Part shown: positions 8,835-18,761 of the stretch, in pieces
Layout of the letters: every line of letters starts with the position of its first letter
How positions within the stretch are numbered: the first letter of the stretch is position 1
DNA from: Chitinophaga terrae (ex Kim and Jung 2007)
GTDB taxonomy: Bacteria > Bacteroidota > Bacteroidia > Chitinophagales > Chitinophagaceae
NCBI RefSeq assembly: GCF_900107795.1
Contig: NZ_FNRL01000029.1
Coordinates: 1-64,000 of the forward strand
DNA length: 64,000 nucleotides
Direction: 5' to 3'
The notes under the pieces: model-generated
What the model saw: only the letters and a program-made list of their open reading frames with translations
The model's database searches: none
Told to the model about the DNA's origin: nothing
Program-made: the position numbers and the translations under genes

Positions 8835-9962
8835 ATGCGCAGCACGACATCCATCCTCGACAAAATATTCGTCAAACGCTTCTACCTGGAGAACGTTGGT
8901 TTTTTCCTGATTCTCTTCTACCTGTTTTTTGGAACAGTCAATGGAGCGAACCTTATCAGCTATCATCATGCCCTCATCCGTGGATTTATTTCCAGTACCG
9001 GTTTCCTGCTTATTGTACTCGGTATCTGGACAGCCTACGCCATCAAGTGCATGTGGTTTGTGATGAAAACGCTGCATTCGCCGGGTTACGATTTTTTATT
9101 TTCCACGATGGGAAGCATTCCGCATGGCGAAAGAAAATGGCACTGGGTAAGGATACAAACAGAAATTTATTTACCGGTCCTGATCTATTCGGCAGTTTCC
9201 ATATTCATCGCGGTGGCTGAACACCGGTATATACCTGCTGCAATTATCGCTGTAGTAAACATACTACATTGCGTATGGCCGTTATGGTTATATGAACGTA
9301 AGATATGGAAGCCTGATACCATTTTCTTCACAGGTTATATACAGCAATGGATCAACAAACACTTCATCAAACCGCCGGTGCTGTTCTTTATCTACGAACT
9401 GCTTACCAACTTCCCGATGCGGATCATTTCTACGAAACTGGCGTCTACAGGCGTGTTATGGCTTACCTTCCTGTTGCTGAGCCGCGATCAGGCGTTTGAC
9501 CTTAGAGGATTGCAGCTGGGAGTGATCTGCTGCGCCCTGTTGCATATGCAGCTGATGATCCACCACCGCGCATTTGACGACACGTACCTGAGTTTCATGG
9601 AGAACCTGCCCATCCCTTTGTGGAAGATCTATGCAAGGCTGACAGGCATCTATGTTTTATTATTTCTCCCTGAAATATTGATGATCATTGTCAATGCGGC
9701 GCATGCTACGTCTGCCGTTGGCATTGCCACTGTACTGATAACAGGCATTTCATTAATGATGGTATTCCGTTGCCTGTTGTATTTCCCTAAAATGAATACG
9801 GAGATCCATATACGTTATACGCTTTCCATTTCCTTTGTAACACTATTTATGATACTGGCGCATTACGAATGGCTGGCCATACTGCTGCTGCAGCTGGCGG
9901 CAGCCACCCTTTTCTTTAGCAGGTACAGGAAATATGAAGCGTATATAGACCCGGATCTATGA
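8835..9962 (+). CDS. ABC transporter permease, multi-pass membrane protein
   Basis: A 375-aa protein with about ten hydrophobic helices, for example around residues 15-35 (VGFFLILFYLFFG), 50-75 and several near the C-terminus. No soluble domain is seen. One base separates it from the ATPase stop, so the two are probably translated together and form one transporter. The topology suggests an ABC-2-like exporter permease, but the sequence is divergent and the cargo cannot be told. Its stop overlaps the stop of the convergent FMN reductase gene by 6 bp. Confidence 0.7.
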   Translation: MRSTTSILDKIFVKRFYLENVGFFLILFYLFFGTVNGANLISYHHALIRGFISSTGFLLIVLGIWTAYAIKCMWFVMKTLHSPGYDFLFSTMGSIPHGERKWHWVRIQTEIYLPVLIYSAVSIFIAVAEHRYIPAAIIAVVNILHCVWPLWLYERKIWKPDTIFFTGYIQQWINKHFIKPPVLFFIYELLTNFPMRIISTKLASTGVLWLTFLLLSRDQAFDLRGLQLGVICCALLHMQLMIHHRAFDDTYLSFMENLPIPLWKIYARLTGIYVLLFLPEILMIIVNAAHATSAVGIATVLITGISLMMVFRCLLYFPKMNTEIHIRYTLSISFVTLFMILAHYEWLAILLLQLAAATLFFSRYRKYEAYIDPDL

Positions 9963-10517
9963 TCTGAGCCTGCGGCTCAGGTGAGCCAGCGCTTCCAGCA
10001 GTTGAGGCAGCTGCTTTTTGATCACTTCGTTGGTTAACTGCCCGTTGGCATCGAATTTATCCTGCGCATTCGCGATCATTATTTCAGGTTTGTTGATCAC
10101 ATAAGCATTCAGGAATACCATCACCTGCCGCAGGTGATATTGCATCCGCGCTGTTCCTACCTGGCCCTGTGACGCTCCCATAATGGCTACCGCTTTTTCG
10201 CTGAAAGGTTTGTCGGGATGCCTGGAAACCACGTCCAGCATGTTTTTCAGGGCGCCGGGGATAGAGTAGTTATATTCCGGGCTCACAAAGATCACTCCAT
10301 CTGCAGATTTAATTTTTTCTACCAATGGCACTACTGTGGCTAATAATTCGGTATGCTGATCAGCATTGTACCAGGGAATATTATCGTACAAAACATGCTC
10401 TACCGTTATGTTGGCGGGCGCATGCTGCTGCAGGGCATGCAAAGCCATGGTGTTGTAGGAACCGCTGCGCAGGCTGCCGGAGAATGCGATGAAATGATAC
10501 TGTTGATCTGTCGACAT
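9957..10517 (-). CDS. NADPH-dependent FMN reductase (flavodoxin-like)
   Basis: A 186-aa flavodoxin-fold protein of the NADPH-dependent FMN reductase/quinone reductase group (ChrR, YieF, azobenzene reductase). Visible marks are the phosphate-binding SGSLRSGSYN loop (residues 14-23), the VSPEYNYSIPGALKN segment that contacts the flavin (about residues 78-92), and the GASQGQVG loop. Members transfer two electrons from NAD(P)H to FMN, quinones or similar acceptors in the cytoplasm. It stands alone; the true substrate is not predictable. Confidence 0.8.
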   Translation of the reverse strand: MSTDQQYHFIAFSGSLRSGSYNTMALHALQQHAPANITVEHVLYDNIPWYNADQHTELLATVVPLVEKIKSADGVIFVSPEYNYSIPGALKNMLDVVSRHPDKPFSEKAVAIMGASQGQVGTARMQYHLRQVMVFLNAYVINKPEIMIANAQDKFDANGQLTNEVIKKQLPQLLEALAHLSRRLRS

Positions 10518-10557
10518 ACTTTTGGAGTTTGATGTCTGGCAAATCTAAGCTATTCTG

Positions 10558-12111
10558 TTATATACGTTTTTCCTTGTTCACGAACTTGCGGTGGATCACT
10601 TCCTGTACAGGTATGCCTTCGATCTTGCTTTCCAGCCAGGAGATGATATCCAGGTACAGGAATGAACGTCTTTCGTATGGATCTTCAGAGATAGTTACCA
10701 GCCTGTCTTTCAGCTCAATAAAGGCATTACGCAAGGCTTTCGGATCTGCATAAATATAACGGCGCAGGAATTTCATGATCTCTTCCATCATTAATCCCAG
10801 GTCTTTATTCTTTGAAATAAAATGGTATACAGATTTGATCAGGTATTCTACGAGGCTGTAATTCTCCAGTTCGTAATGCGCTATCAGGTGCAGGATACGG
10901 GCAAAGCACTGGATATCGGCTCTGAGGTTGCCGATACGCAGGTTGATGATCTTATTCAGGTACAGGATGGCTTTACTGTTATCCCCGCTTCCGAAATAAA
11001 GACAGGCGATCTTGTAATAGAAGACCAGTACCCGGTGCTGGTCTATTTTCAGGGTATGTTTGCCGATCTCTGTTTCCAGTTCAGGAACCATTTTCAACCC
11101 TTCGCTGAAAGTACCTTCCAGGAAGTAACGGTTGATCTTCGCCGTGTAGAGGTATACAAAGGCAGAGGTCCGGGTGTTTTCATGAAATGAATCCTGGTTT
11201 TCGTGTATGTAGTTTTCCAGGTCAGCTAGCGCTGCTTTGAATTTCTCGAAGTTTGAAATATAGAAATGCGCGGTTAATAAGTTGTGCTGGGCTTTGATGT
11301 AGAGGTCTGCATCCGTGCGTTGCAGGGATGGATAGGCTTTGAAGAGGTCTACCCACTTTTGCGTATAGCGGTAGTACATCAGGAAATCCTGCAGGATGTA
11401 GTAGTACCAGCTGGATGCCTGGTATATGTAGATCTTTTCATAGAAGCTCATTTCCCCGTGTTTCAGTGGCGGAAGCTGGCTTTCAAAGAAGGATTTCACC
11501 ATTTCGGCGTCCCGCTGGTTGCGGGCATGACCCAGTTTCAGGTAGAGGCCGTACATCCGGAGCGAGAGGGTAGATAAGCGGCTGATGTTGGTCAGCTGTT
11601 GTTCTATCTGCCGGGATTCGCAGCTGAGGACTTCGGCCCTGTTTTCGAGGCTGCGGGTGATATGACGGGCTTCTATCAGCTTCTCAAATTCTACTATTTC
11701 CCATGCCAGCATCACTTCTTCCTGCTCCATGGCCACAGACTTGGCTTTGGCCAGCAACTTCAGGCTCTGGTTGTATAATCCTTTGTTATAAAGTACCCGG
11801 GCATGGTCCATCTGCTCCCGCAGATCGATCACGGGGTCTTTCTGTTTATACAGTTGGCGGAGGCTGGACAACAAGTGTTTATATAAATGAGCCTTGACAT
11901 TTGACAGCTGCTGCTTCTTTATATCTGTTATCTTCTTGAGAATCAACTCTTCATCATACTCTTTCATTTTGTCGAGCGTGTTGAAAAGCTGGATAAACAG
12001 GACATCTTCCTTGGTATTATTCTTATTGAACGCCAGCTGAAAGTTTCTCTTTTCTGCTTTGGTTAATGTTTTAATTAATACGAATAAAGCGTCGCTTTGA
12101 CTGTTGGGCAT
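10558..12111 (-). CDS. Conserved hypothetical protein with TPR-like helical repeats
   Basis: A 517-aa soluble protein made almost entirely of helices. The N-terminal part (LIKTLTKAEKRNFQLAFNK) is shared by a group of Bacteroidota hypotheticals; the middle has paired helices with the TPR look (YNQSLKLLAKAKSVA; SKAILYLNKIINL). No signal peptide, no membrane segment and no catalytic motif. The helical-repeat architecture suggests a protein-binding scaffold, but no function is known to me. It is transcribed away from leuC. Confidence 0.5.
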   Translation of the reverse strand: MPNSQSDALFVLIKTLTKAEKRNFQLAFNKNNTKEDVLFIQLFNTLDKMKEYDEELILKKITDIKKQQLSNVKAHLYKHLLSSLRQLYKQKDPVIDLREQMDHARVLYNKGLYNQSLKLLAKAKSVAMEQEEVMLAWEIVEFEKLIEARHITRSLENRAEVLSCESRQIEQQLTNISRLSTLSLRMYGLYLKLGHARNQRDAEMVKSFFESQLPPLKHGEMSFYEKIYIYQASSWYYYILQDFLMYYRYTQKWVDLFKAYPSLQRTDADLYIKAQHNLLTAHFYISNFEKFKAALADLENYIHENQDSFHENTRTSAFVYLYTAKINRYFLEGTFSEGLKMVPELETEIGKHTLKIDQHRVLVFYYKIACLYFGSGDNSKAILYLNKIINLRIGNLRADIQCFARILHLIAHYELENYSLVEYLIKSVYHFISKNKDLGLMMEEIMKFLRRYIYADPKALRNAFIELKDRLVTISEDPYERRSFLYLDIISWLESKIEGIPVQEVIHRKFVNKEKRI

Positions 12112-12223
12112 CGTTAATAAAATCTTATAAACAATTGATAAACAATTACTTGGTATATATCGCGGGCTTTTAAAGGTTGTAATTAAAGCAAATTTAACGA
12201 TATGCCAATTAATTAATGACCAT

Positions 12224-12231
12224 TAGATTTG
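12224..12231 (+). promoter_or_regulatory. -7 element candidate of the leucine operon
   Basis: TAGATTTG is a perfect TAnnTTTG match 34 bp before the leuC start. A -33 TTTG is not clear at the expected distance (TATG near 12201). No leucine-rich leader peptide or T-box-like fold was seen between 12112 and 12265. Confidence 0.35.
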
Positions 12232-12265
12232 AAGGTATAAACATTTTTAAAAGGAAGCAATCAGA

Positions 12266-13672
12266 ATGGGAAAAACGTTATTTGATAAGATCTGGGATAG
12301 CCACGTTGTAGTTAGCAAAGACGGACATCCCGATGCCGTGTATATCAACACCCACTTTATCCACGAAGTAACAAGCCCGCAAGCATTCGACGGATTGCGT
12401 AAACGGGGTATCCCGGTGTTCAGACCCGGAAAAACAAAGGCCACTGCCGATCACAATGTACCAACCTTACACCAGGACCAACCTATTAAAGAAGCATTAA
12501 GCCGTCGCCAGGTTGAAATGCTGACCAGGAACACAGCAGAATTTGGAATTGATTTATATGGTTTAGGACACAGGTACCAGGGGATTGTGCACGTGATAGG
12601 TCCTGAACTGGGTATTACCTTACCGGGTATGACCATCGTGTGCGGCGACAGCCATACCAGCACACACGGCGCTTTTGGCGCTGTAGCATTCGGGATCGGT
12701 ACCTCCGAAGTAGAGCAGGTACTGGCTACACAGTGCATCCTGCAATACAAGCCTAAACGAATGAAGATAGAGATCAACGGGCAGTTGGGCAAAGGAGTAG
12801 TATCTAAAGACATAATATTATATATCATCTCCAGGATCTCCGCTTCGGGAGCTACCGGCTACTTCGTTGAATACGCCGGCGACGCGATCCGCAGCCTGAG
12901 CATGGAAGCCCGTATGACCATCTGTAATATGAGCATAGAAATGGGCGCCCGCGGAGGCCTGATCGCCCCGGACGACGTCACTTTCGAATACCTGAAAGGC
13001 CGCGAATTTGCACCTAAAGGCGCCGACTGGGATAACGCCCTGGCATATTGGAAAACACTGCACTCCGACGCGGATGCAGAGTTCGATAAAGTATTGTCTT
13101 TTGACGCGGCTGATATAGAACCGCAGATCACCTACGGTACCAACCCCGGGATGGGAATGGCCGTTACCGGCCGTATCCCCGCAGTGGAAGAAATTGAAGA
13201 AAAAGAAAGGCCATCATTCCGCAAGTCGCTCGATTATATGAACCTGCAGCCGGGCAAACCGCTGTTAGGACAAAAAGTTGACTACGTGTTTATCGGCAGC
13301 TGTACCAATTCACGGATCGAAGACCTGAGACTGGTAGCAGATTTTGTGAAAGGAAAACGGAAAGCCGACGACGTGGTGGTATGGATAGTGCCGGGATCTA
13401 AACAGGTAGAAGCGCAGGCAAAAGCGGAAGGAATAGATAAAATATTTGCGGAAGCCGGGTTCCAGCTGAGAGAGCCGGGATGTTCCGCCTGCCTGGCGAT
13501 GAACGAAGACAAAGTACCTGCGGATATGTATTGCATTTCTACTTCCAACAGGAACTTCGAAGGCCGCCAGGGACCTAATGCACGTACCTTCCTTGCCAGC
13601 CCGCTTACCGCAGCTGCGGCAGCGATCACAGGAAAAGTAACAGATATAAGATCATTTATTGGTAACAATTAA
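12266..13672 (+). CDS. leuC: 3-isopropylmalate dehydratase, large subunit
   Basis: A 468-aa aconitase-superfamily protein that with LeuD isomerises 2-isopropylmalate to 3-isopropylmalate in leucine synthesis. The iron-sulfur ligands are in place: one Cys in the [12 protein letters not shown] segment (about residue 350) and two in the CSACLAMN segment (about residues 410-413). The [13 protein letters not shown] segment is also typical. It is the first gene of leuC-methyltransferase-leuD-leuB-leuA, and is separated from its partner leuD by the methyltransferase gene. Confidence 0.95.
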   Translation: MGKTLFDKIWDSHVVVSKDGHPDAVYINTHFIHEVTSPQAFDGLRKRGIPVFRPGKTKATADHNVPTLHQDQPIKEALSRRQVEMLTRNTAEFGIDLYGLGHRYQGIVHVIGPELGITLPGMTIVCGDSHTSTHGAFGAVAFGIGTSEVEQVLATQCILQYKPKRMKIEINGQLGKGVVSKDIILYIISRISASGATGYFVEYAGDAIRSLSMEARMTICNMSIEMGARGGLIAPDDVTFEYLKGREFAPKGADWDNALAYWKTLHSDADAEFDKVLSFDAADIEPQITYGTNPGMGMAVTGRIPAVEEIEEKERPSFRKSLDYMNLQPGKPLLGQKVDYVFIGSCTNSRIEDLRLVADFVKGKRKADDVVVWIVPGSKQVEAQAKAEGIDKIFAEAGFQLREPGCSACLAMNEDKVPADMYCISTSNRNFEGRQGPNARTFLASPLTAAAAAITGKVTDIRSFIGNN

Positions 13673-13683
13673 AACATAAGATC

Positions 13684-14433
13684 ATGGATCAATGGAATGC
13701 CGACTTGTATAAGTCCAAATATGCTTTTGTTTTCGAATACGGAAATAGCCTGATCGACTGGCTTCAACCCCAGGAAGGGGAAGCTATTCTCGATCTTGGT
13801 TGCGGTACCGGCGAACTTACAGCAGAACTGGCCCAACTCGGCGCTTCCGTTACAGGTATAGATGCCTCCGCATCCATGATCGAAAGCGCCAGGAAACATT
13901 TCCCGGAAGTGAATTTCGTAGTAGCCGATGCTACCTCTTTTTCCCTGCCCCGGCAGTTTGACGGCATCTTCTCTAATGCAACCCTGCATTGGATAAGGGA
14001 AGCCGACAAGGTAGCAGAAAGAATGGCCCATCATCTTAAGCCCGGCGGCCGTTTGGTGATAGAAATGGGAGGAAAGGGAAATGTAGAAAGTATTGTGAAA
14101 GGATTGGAAAGAGCGATGGAGCAAAGAGGTTATTCCTATGCGCCATTCTGGTATTTTCCATCACCTGCCGAATACGCTACGTTACTGGAAAAAGCCGGTT
14201 TCAGGATAGACAGGCTGCAGTATTTCGATCGTCCTTCCAAACTGGTAAGCCAGGAAGATGGAATTATCGACTGGCTGGAAATGTTTGCAGGTCATTTCTT
14301 TGCAACAGTGCCTGAAAATGATAAGAAAGCTATCATGGAGCAGGTGCAGCACGAAGTGGCTCCGCAGTTAACAAAAGATGACGGGTTGTACGCCGATTAT
14401 GTTCGCCTGCGGGTTGGCGCTACTAAAATTTAA
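13684..14433 (+). CDS. Class I SAM-dependent methyltransferase inside the leu operon
   Basis: A 249-aa Rossmann-fold methyltransferase. Motif I is [10 protein letters not shown] (about residues 36-45), the acidic end of beta-2 is TGIDAS, and [11 protein letters not shown] and the NATLHWI post-motif follow. Overall it resembles the trans-aconitate 2-methyltransferase (Tam) group, with the [13 protein letters not shown] start and the ALHW-like site. It sits 11 bp after leuC and 14 bp before leuD, so it is co-transcribed. Yeast Tmt1, a trans-aconitate methyltransferase, has 3-isopropylmalate as its main natural substrate. A role on a leucine intermediate here is attractive but only inferred. Confidence 0.75.
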   Translation: MDQWNADLYKSKYAFVFEYGNSLIDWLQPQEGEAILDLGCGTGELTAELAQLGASVTGIDASASMIESARKHFPEVNFVVADATSFSLPRQFDGIFSNATLHWIREADKVAERMAHHLKPGGRLVIEMGGKGNVESIVKGLERAMEQRGYSYAPFWYFPSPAEYATLLEKAGFRIDRLQYFDRPSKLVSQEDGIIDWLEMFAGHFFATVPENDKKAIMEQVQHEVAPQLTKDDGLYADYVRLRVGATKI

Positions 14434-14447
14434 AGTGTAAATTATTT

Positions 14448-15047
14448 ATGAGTAAAATATTCAGACATTTAGTTTCATCAGCAGTACCTCTGCCTATTGA
14501 GAATATCGATACAGATCAGATCATTCCTGCAAGGTTCCTGAAAGCTACAACCAGGGAAGGATTTGGGCAAAACCTGTTCCGCGACTGGCGTTATGAAGCC
14601 GACAATACGCCGAAGTCCGATTTCGTAATGAACAACCCGCTGTACAGTGGACAGATCCTGGTAGCAGGAAAAAATTTCGGCTGTGGTTCATCCCGCGAAC
14701 ACGCTGCATGGGCAATTGCCGATGCAGGATTTAAAGTAGTGATCAGCAGCTTTTTTGCGGATATCTTCCGCAACAACGCTTTGAATAACTTCATTCTTCC
14801 TATCCAGGTAACAGACGACTTCCTGGATAAGATCTTCAAAGCCATAGAAGCCAATCCTGCCGCCACTTTTGAAGTAGACCTGGAAGACCAGTTCATCCAC
14901 ATTATCGGTACAGGGTTAAAAGCCAGCTTCGACATCAACCAGTACAAGAAAACCTGCCTGATGAACGGGTACGATGATATCGATTACCTGTTAAGTCTCC
15001 GTAAGGATATCGAACAATACGAAACAACCAGACCATATAATTTCTAA
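14448..15047 (+). CDS. leuD: 3-isopropylmalate dehydratase, small subunit
   Basis: A 199-aa swivel-domain partner of LeuC. The substrate-selecting loop [13 protein letters not shown] (about residues 20-32) and the [13 protein letters not shown] motif (about residues 74-86) are present. Length and sequence match bacterial LeuD. It lies between the methyltransferase and leuB with gaps of 14 and 19 bp. Confidence 0.95.
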   Translation: MSKIFRHLVSSAVPLPIENIDTDQIIPARFLKATTREGFGQNLFRDWRYEADNTPKSDFVMNNPLYSGQILVAGKNFGCGSSREHAAWAIADAGFKVVISSFFADIFRNNALNNFILPIQVTDDFLDKIFKAIEANPAATFEVDLEDQFIHIIGTGLKASFDINQYKKTCLMNGYDDIDYLLSLRKDIEQYETTRPYNF

Positions 15048-15066
15048 ATAAAGTTTAAAACCATTT

Positions 15067-16146
15067 ATGGGCGTCGAGAAGAAAATATTAGTAATACCCG
15101 GCGACGGGATCGGCCAGGAAGTAACAGCCTGGGGACAAAAAGTACTGGAATCCATAGCAGCCAACTTTCATCACACTTTCACTTTTGAAGAAGGAATAAT
15201 GGGCCATGTTGCTATTGAAGCCACCGGTAATCCATTGCCCGACGAAACACTTGAAAAAGCTAAAAGATCCGATGCTATCCTCTTCGGAGCCATCGGGCAT
15301 GCAAAGTACGATAACGATCCAACGCTGAAAGTAAGACCAGAACAAGGTTTGCTGAAGATCAGGAAGGAACTCGGACTATACGCTAATCTTCGCCCTATAA
15401 AGTTGTTTGACGAACTGTTAGAAGCCTCCAGCATCAAACCTGAGATTTTAAGAGGAGCGGATATCCTATTTTTCAGGGAGTTGACGGGAGATGTTTATTT
15501 TGGAGAAAAAGTAAGAACAGCTGACCGCAACACGGCTTCCGACCTGATGATCTATCACAGGTATGAAGTGGAGCGGATTGCACGTAAAGCCTATGAAGCA
15601 GCGCGTACCCGCCGCAAAAAGCTCTGTTCTGTAGACAAAGCCAATGTACTGGAAGCAAGCCGTTTATGGAGAGAAGTAGTACAGGATGTGGCGAAGGAAT
15701 ACCCGGATGTGGAAACAGAACATATGTTTATTGATAACGCAGCTATGCAGCTGATCAAAGATCCTAAACGTTTCGATGTAGTGCTGACAGGCAACCTGTT
15801 TGGCGATATCCTCACAGATGAAGCCTCCCAGATCGCCGGTTCTATGGGCATGCTGGCATCTGCATCAGTTGGCGACAGCACAGGTTTTTACGAACCTATC
15901 CATGGTTCCGCACATGATATTGCCGGTAAGGGAATTGCTAACCCGCTGGCTTCTATCCTGTCGGCAGCCCTCCTGCTGGATATCTCTTTCGGCCTGAAAA
16001 CCGAATCGCAACGTGTGATCAAGGCTGTAGAAGCTACGCTGCGACAGGGCTACAGGACAATGGATATTGCCAACAAGCATACTGTTAACGATTTTATTAT
16101 GGGCACCGATGCAATGGGCGCCAAAGTATTAGAAAACCTGAATTAA
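15067..16146 (+). CDS. leuB: 3-isopropylmalate dehydrogenase
   Basis: A 359-aa NAD-dependent oxidative decarboxylase that converts 3-isopropylmalate to the direct precursor of 2-oxoisocaproate. The N-terminal PGDGIGQEV motif, the KVRPEQGLLKIRKELGLYANLRP substrate region, the FRELTGDVYFG segment and the GNLFGDILTDEA metal-binding segment identify it. Length is usual. The start ATGGGCGTCGAG follows leuD by 19 bp. Confidence 0.95.
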   Translation: MGVEKKILVIPGDGIGQEVTAWGQKVLESIAANFHHTFTFEEGIMGHVAIEATGNPLPDETLEKAKRSDAILFGAIGHAKYDNDPTLKVRPEQGLLKIRKELGLYANLRPIKLFDELLEASSIKPEILRGADILFFRELTGDVYFGEKVRTADRNTASDLMIYHRYEVERIARKAYEAARTRRKKLCSVDKANVLEASRLWREVVQDVAKEYPDVETEHMFIDNAAMQLIKDPKRFDVVLTGNLFGDILTDEASQIAGSMGMLASASVGDSTGFYEPIHGSAHDIAGKGIANPLASILSAALLLDISFGLKTESQRVIKAVEATLRQGYRTMDIANKHTVNDFIMGTDAMGAKVLENLN

Positions 16147-16172
16147 TCATTCGATAAAAATTATTTATAGCC

Positions 16173-17678
16173 ATGGATAAAAATCGTGTATACGTCTTTG
16201 ATACCACCTTAAGGGATGGTGAACAAGTGCCAGGTTGCCAGTTGACGACAGTAGAAAAAATTGAAGTCGCTAAAAAATTGGAAGCCCTGGGTGTGGATAT
16301 CATCGAGGCCGGTTTTCCTATTTCCAGTCCTGGTGACTTTCAGAGCGTTGTAGAGATCTCCAAAGCGGTAAGCGAGCCGGTTATCTGCGCCCTGACCCGC
16401 GCCAACACCAAAGATATTGATGCGGCAGTGGATGCCCTGCGTTTTGCAAAACGTAAACGTATCCACACCGGTATCGGGTCCTCTGATATGCACATCAAAT
16501 ACAAATTCAACAGCACCCGGGAAGAGATCCTGGAAAGAGCTGTTGCCGCCGTAAAATATGCGCGCAAATTTGTTGATGATGTTGAATTCTACGCAGAAGA
16601 TGCAGGCCGCGCAGATAATGAATACCTGGCCCGCATGATCGAAGCGGTGATCGCCGCCGGCGCCACTACCGTGAATATCCCCGATACGAACGGTTACTGC
16701 CTGCCCGATCAGTACGGCGCAAAGATCAAATACCTGGTAGATAATGTTTCCAATATCGACAACGCTATCATCTCTGTACACTGCCATAACGACTTAGGGC
16801 TGGCCACTGCCAACTCTATTGCCGGTATTATGAACGGCGCCCGCCAGGTAGAATGTACCATCAATGGTATCGGGGAAAGAGCTGGTAATACTTCCCTGGA
16901 AGAAGTTGCAATGATCCTGAAAACGCATCACAGCCTGGGTTATCATACCAACATCAATTCCAAGGGCATCTACGAGATCAGCAACCTGGTTGAAACCATG
17001 ATGCACATGCCGGTACAGCCAAACAAGGCGATCGTTGGCCGCAACGCTTTCGCACACAGTTCAGGCATCCACCAGGATGGCGTACTGAAACACCGCGAAA
17101 ACTACGAGATCCTGAATCCTGAAGATGTGGGTATCAACTCCAATGCGATCATCCTGACTGCAAGAAGCGGCCGTCATGCCCTGAAACATCACCTGCAACG
17201 CCTGGGTTATAACCTGGAGCGTATCAACATTGATGAGGTGTACCAACGCTTCCTGCTGATGGCAGATAACAAGAAAGAGATCAACGATGCAGACCTGCTG
17301 GAACTGATGGGGGATGGCGATGCTAAAACCTACGACGACCAGGCTATTAAAGTTACTTTATTGCAGGTAGTTTGCGGTGATCCTTTACGCCCGATGGCAA
17401 CCATCAAACTGAAGATCAACGGTGAGGAAAAAGAAGCCAGTGCAGCAGGCAACGGTCCTGTAAATGCTACTATCAACGCTATTCATGGTATTATTAAAGA
17501 TGAGATCGAGCTGGACGAATACAATGTTCAGGCAATGAGAGGCGGCAGCGAAGATGTAAGTAAGGTGAACATGCGTGTAAAACACAAAGGGCAGTCTTAC
17601 TATGGTTTCGGTATTTCAACAGATATCGTTAATGCATCTGTACATGCTTATGTGGATGCGTTGAATAAAATATACTAG
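16173..17678 (+). CDS. leuA: 2-isopropylmalate synthase
   Basis: A 501-aa enzyme that condenses acetyl-CoA with 2-oxoisovalerate, the committed step of leucine synthesis. The TIM-barrel has the [12 protein letters not shown] metal-site motif at the N-terminus and the HCHNDLGLA motif (about residues 200-208). The C-terminal 130 residues form the LeuA regulatory domain ([25 protein letters not shown]), so leucine feedback is expected. It is the last gene of the operon, followed by a strong hairpin. Confidence 0.95.
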   Translation: MDKNRVYVFDTTLRDGEQVPGCQLTTVEKIEVAKKLEALGVDIIEAGFPISSPGDFQSVVEISKAVSEPVICALTRANTKDIDAAVDALRFAKRKRIHTGIGSSDMHIKYKFNSTREEILERAVAAVKYARKFVDDVEFYAEDAGRADNEYLARMIEAVIAAGATTVNIPDTNGYCLPDQYGAKIKYLVDNVSNIDNAIISVHCHNDLGLATANSIAGIMNGARQVECTINGIGERAGNTSLEEVAMILKTHHSLGYHTNINSKGIYEISNLVETMMHMPVQPNKAIVGRNAFAHSSGIHQDGVLKHRENYEILNPEDVGINSNAIILTARSGRHALKHHLQRLGYNLERINIDEVYQRFLLMADNKKEINDADLLELMGDGDAKTYDDQAIKVTLLQVVCGDPLRPMATIKLKINGEEKEASAAGNGPVNATINAIHGIIKDEIELDEYNVQAMRGGSEDVSKVNMRVKHKGQSYYGFGISTDIVNASVHAYVDALNKIY

Positions 17679-17700
17679 TCAATATAGTTTGTAAGATGTT

Positions 17701-17725
17701 AAAGGCGGGCGTTTTGCCCGCCTTT
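17701..17725. terminator. Bidirectional terminator between leuA and the candidate toxin gene
   Basis: AAAGGCGGGC pairs perfectly with GCCCGCCTTT around a GTTTT loop. The stem lies 22 bp after the leuA stop and 9 bp before the end of the convergent small membrane protein gene, so it can serve both. Confidence 0.8.
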
Positions 17726-17734
17726 AATGTTAGG

Positions 17735-18103
17735 TCAACTGGTGTATTGCGGAAACAGGTTCTTTAAAATTATAATCATCATGCCAATCACATTAACAGA
17801 AGTGGTTGTAAGCAGCGTGATCAACACGGTATCTGATAAATTCAGGCATAGAAGTACTTGGTTGCAAAACAATATGCAAAGGGCAGCCATTAGCCACAAA
17901 AAAATGATCGCGGTGAAAACATAGGCCAAATGTTTACGCAGATTGGTATCTATTTCAAATCTCCTGACCCTGGCGATCTCCAGGTGATCTTCCAAAATTC
18001 CATCCGTGTTACTTTCGTCAATTATCGTATCATCAACAGGCAGTAGGAAATCATTGTCAGCTAAAAAGACCTGACTGCCATTTTCTTCAGTTGTGGGCTC
18101 CAT
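17735..18103 (-). CDS. Small two-helix membrane protein, candidate Panacea-linked toxin
   Basis: Read from the ATG at 18103 the protein has 122 aa (a TTG start at 18112 would overlap the upstream stop). The first 55 residues are acidic and probably cytoplasmic. Two hydrophobic helices follow, about residues 59-87 (FTAIIFLWLMAALCILF) and 92-117 (a TTTSVNVIGMMIIILK core). The gene begins 5 bp after the stop of the Panacea-domain gene on the same strand. Panacea antitoxins are paired with varied toxins, some of them membrane-acting, so this gene is the natural toxin candidate. No homologue is firmly recognised; the toxin role is inference. Confidence 0.55.
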   Translation of the reverse strand: MEPTTEENGSQVFLADNDFLLPVDDTIIDESNTDGILEDHLEIARVRRFEIDTNLRKHLAYVFTAIIFLWLMAALCILFCNQVLLCLNLSDTVLITLLTTTSVNVIGMMIIILKNLFPQYTS

Positions 18104-18108
18104 TGATA

Positions 18109-18576
18109 TCAATTACTTGATTGAGCTGTTTGCATTTTGTTCTTATAATATTCATAAAGATCGGCATCTGATATGACCAAATTTCCTTCTTTACTATACG
18201 CCTTCTTCAAGGCTGTATCTTTTCTCTGAATCATTCTACAAAGATAGGAGCCTTCAAATCTGCCGTAAATATTCCAGATCTGGTCCAAAAAATGTTTGTC
18301 ATCAGACGCTATCCTGGAATTGCCTATCAGGTTAGGTAGTTTCCTTTTTATTTCTAACTTGCCATAAGCTTTTAAACTGAAAAACAAGGAAGAAAAGCAA
18401 GGACCAAAATCCCAGGCAATCGGGGACTCATCTGTTAACCGCTTTTTATTATTAATGGCTAAATACCAGCCATAAGCCAGATAGGTTAACTGTATAACTT
18501 TCATAGGGGTCATTTTGCCTCTTCCGGCGTACTTATCAATGAAGTAATTAGCAATCGTTGTAGGATTATACGGCAT
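18109..18576 (-). CDS. Panacea-domain (DUF4065, SocA/GepA-like) protein, candidate antitoxin
   Basis: A 155-aa protein from the ATG at 18576, chosen because family members start close to the IANYFIDKY helix; an ATG at 18624 would add 16 residues and is possible. Panacea hallmarks are KMTPMKVIQLTYLAYGWYLA (about residues 18-37, the usual T-x-x-K-x-x-x-L-x-Y-x-x-G pattern) and the ESPIAWDFGPCFSSLF segment (usual WxxGPVxxxL). The family includes SocA, a ClpXP adaptor and antitoxin, and the PanA antitoxins. The operon with the small membrane protein has 5 bp spacing. Domain call good, antitoxin role inferred from context. Confidence 0.7.
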   Translation of the reverse strand: MPYNPTTIANYFIDKYAGRGKMTPMKVIQLTYLAYGWYLAINNKKRLTDESPIAWDFGPCFSSLFFSLKAYGKLEIKRKLPNLIGNSRIASDDKHFLDQIWNIYGRFEGSYLCRMIQRKDTALKKAYSKEGNLVISDADLYEYYKNKMQTAQSSN

Positions 18577-18761
18577 ATCTTCATGTTTTCCATAAAGATA
18601 CGACTTGAGGCTTTTGGCAATCATGCACCCTTTTCGCGGCTTTAAAATGAACAATAATGAATAAAAATCATAACAGAGGTGTATCAAAATGATCCGGTTC
18701 TTCACAAATTAATTTTCTATGATCCCAGTAACTTTTCTTACTCCCCTCCCGTTTAACGGGC

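Noticed and set aside
12112-12265. Leucine attenuator leader before leuC
   Set aside because: No short frame with leucine codons and no terminator/antiterminator pair was found.
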